Source of the DNA: Chitinophaga polysaccharea
GTDB lineage: Bacteria; Bacteroidota; Bacteroidia; Chitinophagales; Chitinophagaceae
Direction: 5' to 3'
Assembly (NCBI RefSeq): GCF_007829335.1
Contig: NZ_VIWO01000012.1
Span: 1-64,000 of the forward strand
Length of the DNA stretch: 64,000 nucleotides
The number at the start of each line of letters is the position of its first letter. Within the stretch, counting starts at the first letter, position 1. Below are positions 46,501 through 53,498 of the stretch, piece after piece. The notes under the pieces were generated by a model, which saw nothing but the letters and a program-made list of their open reading frames with translations, ran no database searches and was not told where the DNA came from. Both the position numbers and the translations under genes were made by a program.

Positions 46501-46645
46501 TTACAGGAAATGTTTCCTGGGCATGCACATAAGAGCCGGTCGACAGTAACAGCAACAGCAGCCATTTGCTGCGATGCTGGTTCAGCGCATAGGTTATACA
46601 CCGCGATAGCAGGGCGCGCACGGGTTTCTCAAAAGCTTTTTTCAT
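43598..46645 (-). CDS. Exported double-domain amidohydrolase
   Basis: 1015 residues with a long N-terminal signal (about 1-43, ending HAQ). Two amidohydrolase-type domains lie in tandem. The first (about 60-450) has DLYSNYG in place of the HxH motif and seems inactive. The second (about 590-985) keeps IIDEHSHIAI, His residues in FITCHSYVQ and FTHILEG, and the late Asp in NSDDAEM, so it should bind metal. The middle (about 450-590) is probably a beta domain. The substrate, perhaps a peptide or cyclic amide in the periplasm, is unknown. Confidence 0.87.
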   Translation of the reverse strand: MKKAFEKPVRALLSRCITYALNQHRSKWLLLLLLSTGSYVHAQETFPVNGIADPHEGCFAFTHATIVRDAQTTLSNATLLIRDGKIVEAGTSVAIPKDAVVVDCKGKYIYPSFVDLYSNYGLSEPKRGGSAWNAAPQFLSNTKGAYGWNQAIRSEINAADLFVADDGKAAPLREVGFGTVLTQQPDGIARGTAALVTLATAKENKVMLRERAAAAYSFDKGTSTQNYPNSLMGCIALLRQTYLDAQWYKSQPAKEGINLSLQAWNANQSLPQLFEAADKWDVLRADKIGDEFGVQYIIKASGNEYQRIAEMAATKATFIVPLNFPSAIDVEDPNDARFVALADMKHWEMAPTSPAAFEKANIPFCLTAADLKDVKQFLANVRKAIEYGLSEQKALESLTKTPASLIKAYDKVGSLEAGKLANFLITSGPIFNDKTILYQNWVQGNRYIIKTDGWNDVRGVYTISLSNGASYTVNINGSPVSPALAVLQQDTLSGHIDINGKLVALSLPLSKNSKSSIRLSGIISDNSWTGTGSDTSGNLVKWSAIFVKATPEKGDTTKAKAPVTVGSMYYPFNGYGWEKLPQQLDLLIKNATVWTGEKDGKLENTDVLIRNGKIAQIGKGLSAGSARVIDGTGKHLSAGIIDEHSHIAISKGVNESSQSVTSEVRIADVLNPEDVNIYRQLSGGVTASHLLHGSANAIGGQSQLVKLRWGQNAEGLKVTNWDPFIKFALGENVKQSNWGERNTVRFPQTRMGVEQIYLDAFTRARDYEKQGAGKRRDLELDALVEILHQQRFITCHSYVQSEINMLMHVADSFHFRVNTFTHILEGYKVADKMKAHGAGAGTFADWWAYKMEVQDAIPYNAAIMHKVGVVTAINSDDAEMARRLNQEAAKTVKYGGVSEEDALKMVTLNPAKLLHIDSRMGSIKVGKDADVVLWSDNPLSIYAKAEKTIVDGIVEFDREYDLQLRTRIATERNRLIQRMLAEKKKGTPTQKATFVPDEMYHCEDLQGGHQQAIGY

Positions 46646-46806
46646 GTAAATCGATAGTTTTCGGTTCAGATTCCGTTGATCGGCTAAAAATAGTAAATCA
46701 TTGAGGTGGCTGTTAGTAAAACGGCATATTTTTTATGAGTGGTAATACCGGATTCCAAATTTTGGATTCACACGAAAAAGGGATAATTTGACAAAGGATT
46801 ACACCT

Positions 46807-46814
46807 TAAGTTTG
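46807..46814 (+). promoter_or_regulatory. -7 promoter element of the small periplasmic protein gene
   Basis: TAAGTTTG matches TAnnTTTG, 28-35 bases before the ATG at 46842. A TTTG lies 16 bases upstream, somewhat closer than normal. Confidence 0.4.
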
Positions 46815-46841
46815 TTTAAATTCGTATAATACTAGCTGATT

Positions 46842-47276
46842 ATGAAGATTATTTCCGCTTATATGCTGTTACTGCTGGTCTGCCTGGTGGCAGTAACCAC
46901 CGGTGTCCACGCACAGGCAAACGATACGGCTGCTGTTTCAAGAGGACGCTGGACAATAGAGGGGCGCGCCAACAAGATAACTGATAAAATCTCTCATAAA
47001 CTGAACCTGAACAGGGCCCAAACAGAGAAGATCTATGTTATTAATGAGGACATTGTTCGCCGGATGGATGCGGTAAAAAAGAATACATCGCTCTCTAAAA
47101 AAGAGCGCATGACCCAGTTTAAAGCACTGGATTCAGAACGTAGCCAGCGCTTCAAAACCGTATTTACCGCAACCCAATACAAAAAGTGGAATGACTGGGA
47201 AATGAATAAGAAAGAGCACCTGGAAGAAAGAATGGAAAAAAAGCGGCAGAAGAAAGAACTGAAAAATGGGCAATAA
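46842..47276 (+). CDS. Small exported helical protein (Spy/DUF4890-like)
   Basis: 144 residues with a signal peptide ending near VHAQA (about 25). The mature part is highly charged and helical (LNLNRAQTEKIYVINEDIVRRM; KKERMTQFKALDSERSQRFKTVFTATQYKKW) and ends in a Lys/Glu-rich tail. This pattern recalls Spy-like periplasmic proteins and DUF4890 proteins of Bacteroidota, linked to envelope stress or metal responses. Function is not shown here. Confidence 0.7.
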   Translation: MKIISAYMLLLLVCLVAVTTGVHAQANDTAAVSRGRWTIEGRANKITDKISHKLNLNRAQTEKIYVINEDIVRRMDAVKKNTSLSKKERMTQFKALDSERSQRFKTVFTATQYKKWNDWEMNKKEHLEERMEKKRQKKELKNGQ

Positions 47277-47306
47277 CTCCTGATATACCAGGCAAAAAAT
47301 ACACCG

Positions 47307-47360
47307 TTGAAGCGAATGATCTTGGCAAACATGCTGAGATCATTCGCTTCAATAGCTTTT
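47307..47360. repeat. Palindromic dispersed element, degenerate copy 3
   Basis: A perfect 16-bp inverted repeat (47307-47322 with 47337-47352) followed by TAGCTTTT. From 47338 the right arm GATCATTCGCTTCAATAGCTTTT differs from copy 1 at two positions only. The outer arms of copies 1 and 2 are missing. It lies between two plus-strand genes and starts 30 bases after a stop, so it may also work as a terminator. Confidence 0.55.
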
Positions 47361-47371
47361 AAACCTATCGT

Positions 47372-48706
47372 ATGGATACACCCGTTCACGATATTCAACA
47401 AATTTTCCGGCATGCGGTAGCGGCGGTACACCCGGCCAACCTCATGCAACAACATGTAGCCGTATTACCCGGCACCCGCAACATCCGGGTGGCCGATCAT
47501 ACTTATGCGCTGCCGGCAGGAGGAAAAGTATGGATATTGGGCGCAGGGAAAGCCGCTGCCGCCATGGCCGAGGAGCTGGAAAAGATACTGAGTAAACACT
47601 TCCCGCTACAGGGATTGGTGGTGACCAAATATGGCCATGCGTTGCCTTTACAACAGCTGTTGCTCCTGGAAGCAGGGCATCCTGTACCAGATGATAACAG
47701 TGTAACCGCTACTGTGAAGCTGCTGGAAATAGCCCGCCAGGTGCAGGCTGGCGACCTGGTGTTCTTCCTGCTATCCGGCGGCGCCTCGGCATTGCTGGCC
47801 GATATACCGGCAGGAAGCACGTTGCGGGAAGTGCAACAGCTATTTGAAGCATTGCTTAAAAGCGGGGCAGATATCCGGGAGATGAACACCGTACGTAAAC
47901 ATCTTTCTTCGGTGAAAGGCGGTCAGCTGGCGCAGCTCATTCGCCCTGCGAGGCTATGTACCCTGATCTTAAGCGATGTGGTGGGCGATGACCTCAGTGT
48001 AATCGGTTCGGGTCCTACCGTGGCCGATCCATCTACGTTCCAGGATACCTTGTCCATTCTTACGCAATACCATTTGCAGGACCAGCTACCTGCATCACTA
48101 CGGCAATACCTTCAACAGGGCGCTGCTGGTTTTATCCCTGAAACGCCCAAACCTGGTGATGCCGATTTTAGTCATGTGTATAACTACCTTGCAGGCACCA
48201 ACCGCATTGCGCTGGAAGCTGCGGCTGCCAAAGCACAGGCGCTGGGCTACCATCCCTTGTTTTTATCTGATACCGTTACCGGAGATGTACACGCAGTAGC
48301 CGCTATGCTTACCGAAGCAGCGGAACATTATCGCGGACCTTTACCCGCTTGTTTACTGGCAGGTGGCGAAACCACCGTTAAAATAACCGGAACCGGCCTG
48401 GGAGGCCGCAACCAGCAACTGGCGCTGGAGGTGGCCATTGCCATTGCGGGAGATCCCAGGCTAACTTTTTTAAGTGGAGGCACCGATGGTGGCGACGGCC
48501 CTACCAATGCCGCCGGGGCTATCGTAAACGCATCTACGATAGAAAATGCAGTTCGTCAGCAGCTGGACCCAAATAGTTTTCTGCGTAACAACGATGCCTG
48601 GCACTTCTTCTCAAAAGCAGGCGGGTTAATGATTACAGGGCCTACACAAACTAACGTAATGGATCTCATGATCTTACTGATTCACCCGGCTCCTACTAAA
48701 ATTTAA
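47372..48706 (+). CDS. Glycerate 2-kinase (GckA/TtuD type, MOFRL domain)
   Basis: 444 residues. An N-terminal DUF4147 domain (about 10-240; GAGKAAAAMAEELE and LLSGGASALLA) and a C-terminal MOFRL domain (about 320-430; GGETTVKITGTGLGGRNQQLALE). The family phosphorylates glycerate at the 2-position. Next to mannonate dehydratase it may serve sugar-acid breakdown, which is inferred. It ends 94 bases before uxuA, which has its own promoter. Confidence 0.88.
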   Translation: MDTPVHDIQQIFRHAVAAVHPANLMQQHVAVLPGTRNIRVADHTYALPAGGKVWILGAGKAAAAMAEELEKILSKHFPLQGLVVTKYGHALPLQQLLLLEAGHPVPDDNSVTATVKLLEIARQVQAGDLVFFLLSGGASALLADIPAGSTLREVQQLFEALLKSGADIREMNTVRKHLSSVKGGQLAQLIRPARLCTLILSDVVGDDLSVIGSGPTVADPSTFQDTLSILTQYHLQDQLPASLRQYLQQGAAGFIPETPKPGDADFSHVYNYLAGTNRIALEAAAAKAQALGYHPLFLSDTVTGDVHAVAAMLTEAAEHYRGPLPACLLAGGETTVKITGTGLGGRNQQLALEVAIAIAGDPRLTFLSGGTDGGDGPTNAAGAIVNASTIENAVRQQLDPNSFLRNNDAWHFFSKAGGLMITGPTQTNVMDLMILLIHPAPTKI

Positions 48707-48714
48707 AATCAAAG

Positions 48715-48745
48715 TTTGTATATGTGTAGATAGATTATATTTTTG
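48715..48745 (+). promoter_or_regulatory. Bacteroidota promoter (-33/-7) of uxuA
   Basis: TTTG at 48715-48718, a 19-base spacer, and TATTTTTG at 48738-48745 match the TTTG-N19-TAnnTTTG consensus exactly. It is 56 bases before the uxuA start chosen here and is the best promoter match I found in the window. Confidence 0.65.
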
Positions 48746-48800
48746 GGGTTTGGAATTAAAAATTCTGAATTTACAATAAACGTATTGCATTATGCTGAGA

Positions 48801-49967
48801 ATGGAACAGACATGGCGATGGTACGGGCCTAACGATCCGGTTAGCCTGTCTGATATTAAACAGGCAGGAGCTACAGGTGTAGTAACAGCATTGCACCATG
48901 TACCCAATGGTGCGGTATGGACAAGGGAGGAGATATTAAAGCGAAAGGCCACCGTGGAAGCTGCTGGCCTTACCTGGTCGGTAGTAGAGAGCGTACCGGT
49001 ACATGAGGATATTAAAACGCAGCGTGGCCGTTTCCGGGATTATATCAGCAACTACCAGCAAACCTTACGTAACCTGGCCGCTTGTGATATACGTACCGTT
49101 ACCTATAATTTCATGCCGGTACTGGATTGGACCCGCACCGACCTTTCATATACCGTGGAAGATGGTTCCAAAGCCCTGCGCTTTGAAAAAGCGGCTTTCA
49201 TGGCATTCGACCTGTTCATGCTGCAAAGACCTGATGCAGAAAAGGACTATACCGATGAAGAAATTGCCCGCGCCAAAGAGCATTTCGACAGCATGACCGA
49301 TGAGGATAAAGTATTACTCCAGAAAAATGTTATTGCCGGTTTGCCCGGATCAGAGGAAAGCTTTACCCTGCAACAGTTTCAGGCAGCACTGGATACTTAC
49401 AAAGGTATAGATGCCACCCAGCTGAAACTACATCTGTTTTATTTTTTACAGCAAATAGCGCCTGTGGCAGACGAAGTGGGCATCAAGCTGGCCATCCACC
49501 CGGATGATCCTCCTTTCCCTATTTTCGGGCTGCCCCGTATTGTAAGTACAGAGCAGGATGCCAGGGAATTGCTGATTGCCGCTCCCTATGCTGCCAATGG
49601 GCTGTGCTTCTGCACCGGCTCTTACGGTGTACGGGCCGACAACGACCTTCCCGGTATGATAGAGCGATTGGGCGACCATATTCATTTTATTCACCTCCGC
49701 AGTACACAGCGGGACGCTTTAGGCAACTTCCACGAAGCCAACCACCTGGAAGGCGATGTAGACATGTTTGCCGTAGTAAAAAACATCCTCCTGACCATGA
49801 AACGCCGCAACGTATCCATTCCAATGCGTCCTGATCATGGCCACCAGATGCTGGATGATTTGCATAAAAAAACCAATCCTGGCTACAGCGCCATTGGCCG
49901 TTTACGCGGGCTGGCAGAACTGAGAGGCCTGGAAATGGGAATAGCCGGGGCCTTAGGCTCTGATTGA
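48801..49967 (+). CDS. uxuA: Mannonate dehydratase
   Basis: Converts D-mannonate to 2-keto-3-deoxygluconate in glucuronate breakdown. 388 residues from the ATG at 48801, whose product EQTWRWYGPNDPVSL aligns with the E. coli start; an ATG at 48792 is an alternative. Metal-site stretches include AIHPDDPP, CTGSYGVRADND, HLRSTQRD and MRPDHGHQML. No uxuB, uxaC or kdgK is in the window. Confidence 0.95.
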   Translation: MEQTWRWYGPNDPVSLSDIKQAGATGVVTALHHVPNGAVWTREEILKRKATVEAAGLTWSVVESVPVHEDIKTQRGRFRDYISNYQQTLRNLAACDIRTVTYNFMPVLDWTRTDLSYTVEDGSKALRFEKAAFMAFDLFMLQRPDAEKDYTDEEIARAKEHFDSMTDEDKVLLQKNVIAGLPGSEESFTLQQFQAALDTYKGIDATQLKLHLFYFLQQIAPVADEVGIKLAIHPDDPPFPIFGLPRIVSTEQDARELLIAAPYAANGLCFCTGSYGVRADNDLPGMIERLGDHIHFIHLRSTQRDALGNFHEANHLEGDVDMFAVVKNILLTMKRRNVSIPMRPDHGHQMLDDLHKKTNPGYSAIGRLRGLAELRGLEMGIAGALGSD

Positions 49968-50276
49968 CTGACGTCTACCAGCATCAGGTCTGCACAACGA
50001 GTAAAGGTGGGGATAAGCAATACCATCGTCGGACTGAGATGCTACACCAGGGCAGAAAGCGTATTTGAACACATACCGTAATGGCTGATTACGCGTACAA
50101 TTTACACTGCTCTATCTAAAATACTAAAAGACCCGCCGCTGTGGTGGGTCTTTCTTTTATAACCCTGCCAACAACAGCTTTGCAGAAAGCATAGCAAAAA
50201 GCCGTTGCTTTTTTGTAGCATTGTACCAGGATACGAGATTTTATCAACTGCACATTTTTACTAAACCTACAATACG
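49968..50276. other. Gap between uxuA and a MarR gene
   Basis: 309 bases. The first 130 bases read through as short open frames on both strands but give no recognisable protein. A clear terminator is at 50126-50158. A second short hairpin (AAAAAGC, CGTT, GCTTTTT) lies at 50196-50213 before the MarR gene. Confidence 0.5.
50126..50158 (+). terminator. Terminator downstream of uxuA
   Basis: AAAGACCCGCC pairs with GGTGGGTCTTT (one wobble pair) around a five-base loop and is followed by CTTTT. It is 160 bases after the uxuA stop. Confidence 0.7.
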
Positions 50277-50747
50277 ATGAGCGCAACAATAGATGCGAGA
50301 TACGAGGCATGCTTGACTAAAAGACCTGATAGCCTCGCCCGCCTGATCAACCTGTTCAAAAAAGATATCGACCAGCGCATTACAGAGAGAATACAGGAAC
50401 GTGGCTACAAAAATTTTAAACTCGGCGACATGGTCTTACTGGTACACATAGATCCACACGGCACCATCAACAACGACCTGGCCAGGAAAGCACGCATTAG
50501 CAAGCAAGCCATGAGCAAAGTGGTAAAAAACCTGGAAGCAGAGAATTATATCAGCAGCCGTAAACACGATACCGACAACCGCGCCAGCCTCATTTTCCTG
50601 ACTGAAAAAGGCAAGGAATTTATGATCAATGTATACGAAGCCGTAGATGAGATACAGGCAGGATATGAAGCAATTATCGGAGCCGAGGCATTCTCCGATC
50701 TGAAAACTATTCTCAAAAAATTAAATGCCGGTTTAAATCTTACCTGA
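50277..50747 (+). CDS. MarR-family transcriptional regulator
   Basis: 156 residues, winged helix. The DNA-binding part is around NNDLARKARISKQAMSKVVKNLE (about 64-86) and the wing around HDTDNRASLIFLTEKGKEF (about 95-113). It ends seven bases before the stop of the convergent FecR gene at 50755. Its targets are unknown; uxuA and the glycerate kinase upstream are candidates by position only. Confidence 0.87.
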   Translation: MSATIDARYEACLTKRPDSLARLINLFKKDIDQRITERIQERGYKNFKLGDMVLLVHIDPHGTINNDLARKARISKQAMSKVVKNLEAENYISSRKHDTDNRASLIFLTEKGKEFMINVYEAVDEIQAGYEAIIGAEAFSDLKTILKKLNAGLNLT

Positions 50748-50754
50748 TACTGCC

Positions 50755-51711
50755 CTACTTAATGGTAACATAATACCTGTTGGCGCTGTCTTTTACAATT
50801 GGCGTGTTCAATGTCTGTTGCAACAGCGCCAGCATTTCTGCGGCTGACTTATTCTCAAAGTCAGCCGTCAATCGCCGTTTATACAACTGATTTGCCGACG
50901 GCGGTACGATGATTTCGAGGCCGTAATAACCATTTACTGCATCCAGTACTTCCTCGAGTGGCACATTCCGGAACTTCAACCGGCCTGTTTTCCAGGCCAG
51001 TAATGAGGCACTTTTCAAGGTTTTCTTCTGAATAGGTTGATGTAATTCGCGCTTGGCCTGCATATTGGCGGTTAGCTGCAGTTTATTTCCTTTTTCCGGT
51101 ACCAGCGTTACACTTCCTTTTATCACATACACCTGGAAAACGGCCGGAGTGCAATGTATGCTGAATAAGGCATTGGCAGTATATAATACCGTATGTTCAT
51201 CTAATCTCATCCGGATACGGTGTGCCCGGTGTATATTAAAATATGCATCTCCGGAAATCACACTTACTTCAGGTGTAGCCTCAAACTGCGCAGCATAGGT
51301 AAGCGTAGTGCCCTTATTGGCAATAATGCTACTCCCTTTTTCCAATTGCAAGGTATCTATCCGTCCGGTATCATTGGTATATAGCAGCATTCTCGCAGGC
51401 TGGTTTTCCCACAATAACCAGGCCCCCGCTACAATCAGCGGCACTATGGCAGCTGTCGCCAGCCATTTCCAGGGGAAAGACCGATAGCGGTTTACCGGCA
51501 TCACCGGTGCGGATGGCATGGGCCTTACAAACCGCCCCTCTTCCAACCAGGCGGAAAGACGGCTTTCGACATAAACAGCCTGCTCAGGATCAGCATCCAC
51601 AAAGGCTGCCACCTGTTCCCGTAAAAGCGGATCTTGCGGAGATGCGATAAAACTTGATATCAGCTGGCTGATATCCTCATCAGGTTGATACATATTCACT
51701 GGTGCTGTCAA
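50755..51711 (-). CDS. FecR-family anti-sigma-like membrane protein
   Basis: 318 residues: cytoplasmic N-terminus (1-75), one membrane helix (about 82-102; WLATAAIVPLIVAGAWLLW), a periplasmic FecR domain (about 115-215; VISGDAYFNI) and a C-terminal DUF4974-like domain (about 245-318). It differs from the FecR at 11412: the N-terminus is unlike, and no SusC with STN is adjacent. It is divergent from the sigma/TPR fusion at 51864, with 152 bases between, so the two may form a pair. Confidence 0.85.
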   Translation of the reverse strand: MTAPVNMYQPDEDISQLISSFIASPQDPLLREQVAAFVDADPEQAVYVESRLSAWLEEGRFVRPMPSAPVMPVNRYRSFPWKWLATAAIVPLIVAGAWLLWENQPARMLLYTNDTGRIDTLQLEKGSSIIANKGTTLTYAAQFEATPEVSVISGDAYFNIHRAHRIRMRLDEHTVLYTANALFSIHCTPAVFQVYVIKGSVTLVPEKGNKLQLTANMQAKRELHQPIQKKTLKSASLLAWKTGRLKFRNVPLEEVLDAVNGYYGLEIIVPPSANQLYKRRLTADFENKSAAEMLALLQQTLNTPIVKDSANRYYVTIK

Positions 51712-51863
51712 CTATAGCTGCTATGCTTTGGCAAGATACTTAACTTCCTTGCAAGTTTCACCGCACAGGCATTGCATTTGCTGCTATTATCCAATAAATA
51801 ATTAGGCTACTTCGACTAGGTTTAATATTTTTAGTAGAGAGGAACCCGGCAAAAACGATATGT

Positions 51864-53159
51864 ATGTCACCTGAACTAATATCTAACGACCAGGAATATA
51901 TTGAGGGATTGCTTCGCCATCAACCTGCTGTAATCGAGAACATCTATCAGCGGTTTGCCACTAAAGAAAAGCGGTTTATCCTGCAGAAAAGCGGCCATGT
52001 CAAAGATGCCGCTCACATCTTCGAGGAAGCATTGATGGATATTTACTTCTTCGCCCGACGCCATCCCCTTAAAGTGGCCGACTTCGAACCCTTTCTTCAA
52101 CTGCTCTGTAAGCGTATCTGGGAACAGGAACTGGAAAGACGTGGACAACGTATTCCGGGACTGGAAGCAGAAGAATTGTCGACCATGAGCCGGGACGATA
52201 TCCAGGATGTGGAAGATGTATTAAAGGAAGGTGAAAAAAGAAGACTGGCTTACCACTACTTCCTTACACTGCCAGACGAATGTAAAGAATTGCTGCGATG
52301 GTCGCTTACCGATGGCTGCCTGCAGGCAGATATCTCCGCAGAAACCAATATCCCGTTGGCAGAGTTACCAGTAAGACGGGTCTCCTGCTTTCGCAGCCTG
52401 TTCCGGGATATCGACAATAAATTAAAAGCGCACAGCCTGTCGGATCAAAACCTGGAAGATACCGACCGTTTCCTTAGCGGACAAATGAATGAAGCAGAAC
52501 GTAAAGCGTTTACAACCAGGCTTCAAAACGATGCGGCCTTTTCTCAACAGGTAAAACGATTCGATATTATCCGGCAACTGCTGGCCCAGAAAATATGCCC
52601 CGATGCCGACCGCGATGAAATACAACACTTGCTCTTTACCCATCGCAATGCCTGGTATACACTGAAAGATAATTCCGGGATACCTATCCGTAATTATGTA
52701 ATCCTGACAGCGCTGATAGCTGCAGGCATGGCCATCTTATTGTATATAAGTCCCTGGAGAAAGAATATTTACCGGCAATTTGCTTCCACAGAAATGCAAA
52801 TCCCGGATATAGACAGCCTGCGTTTGCCGGAAGAAGCTATCCAACAATTCAACCGCGGCCATTTCAATGAAGCGGTTGTCCTGCTGAACAATGCGTTGAC
52901 AACCAATCCCGGCAACCTGTATGCACGGTTTTACCGGGGTGTGGCACGTATTGATCAAAACCAGCTGAATGACGCACGGGAAGACCTGCTCGCTGTTTTT
53001 AGCAACAGCCACGATCTCCGCAATGATGCGGCATTTTATATGGCATTGAGTTATCTGAAAGAGGGCCGCAAGCAGCAGTGCCAGGAATGGTTATCAAAAA
53101 TACCTCCCGAAGCCCCCAATTACCCTAAAGTGCAGAAACTGATAGAAGAATTAAAATAA
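51864..53159 (+). CDS. Sigma-factor-like / membrane helix / TPR fusion protein
   Basis: 431 residues in one frame. Residues about 8-92 resemble ECF sigma region 2 (IENIYQRFATKEKRFI and DAAHIFEEALMDIYFFARR). About 118-185 resemble region 4 (YHYFLTLPDECKELLRWSLTDG), with a less standard helix-turn-helix. About 201-230 (DRFLSGQMNEAERKAFTTRL) look like the short anti-sigma-like segment found in Bacteroidota membrane TPR proteins. One membrane helix lies at about 277-296, then two to three TPR units at about 322-430, which would face the periplasm. The usual state is two genes, so this is a fusion. It is divergent from FecR. Confidence 0.75.
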   Translation: MSPELISNDQEYIEGLLRHQPAVIENIYQRFATKEKRFILQKSGHVKDAAHIFEEALMDIYFFARRHPLKVADFEPFLQLLCKRIWEQELERRGQRIPGLEAEELSTMSRDDIQDVEDVLKEGEKRRLAYHYFLTLPDECKELLRWSLTDGCLQADISAETNIPLAELPVRRVSCFRSLFRDIDNKLKAHSLSDQNLEDTDRFLSGQMNEAERKAFTTRLQNDAAFSQQVKRFDIIRQLLAQKICPDADRDEIQHLLFTHRNAWYTLKDNSGIPIRNYVILTALIAAGMAILLYISPWRKNIYRQFASTEMQIPDIDSLRLPEEAIQQFNRGHFNEAVVLLNNALTTNPGNLYARFYRGVARIDQNQLNDAREDLLAVFSNSHDLRNDAAFYMALSYLKEGRKQQCQEWLSKIPPEAPNYPKVQKLIEELK

Positions 53160-53396
53160 TTAACTCAGGTATTGTCCTTTACTATAGTGGATAATGTTTT
53201 CTACCTCTCCCTTAATCAACTCGTAAACAGGCACTTTGTCTGTTTTAATCTGTACCAGTTGTTGTAACACCAGGAAATAAATTTCGCCGCGTTTACAACC
53301 GTCTATTTGGGCTTTTAAAATGTTATGTTTCACCTCTTCACAACCGGTGGCATCCAGTTTCTGGTAAATCACATACAAGTCATCCATCCAACTCAT
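53160..53396 (-). CDS. Small conserved-looking protein, unknown function
   Basis: 78 residues, no signal peptide or membrane helix, with two Cys (19 and 34) and a mixed charged composition. I do not recognise it. The stop abuts that of the sigma/TPR fusion gene with no space between the two convergent genes. The start may be Met1 or Met4. Length, a plausible start and lack of another gene in this space support it being real. Confidence 0.55.
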   Translation of the reverse strand: MSWMDDLYVIYQKLDATGCEEVKHNILKAQIDGCKRGEIYFLVLQQLVQIKTDKVPVYELIKGEVENIIHYSKGQYLS

Positions 53397-53498
53397 ATCT
53401 CTAAAGTTTAAGCATAGTGTATAGTTATCCTAAAGTTAACTATTTATATTAACAAAATAAATCATTTAAATCTTAAATAATTGTAAATTTTAACCGAC

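Noticed and set aside
49968..50100. Possible gene remnant after uxuA
   Set aside because: Translations in all frames gave no family I could recognise and there is no intact start; kept only as a described gap.
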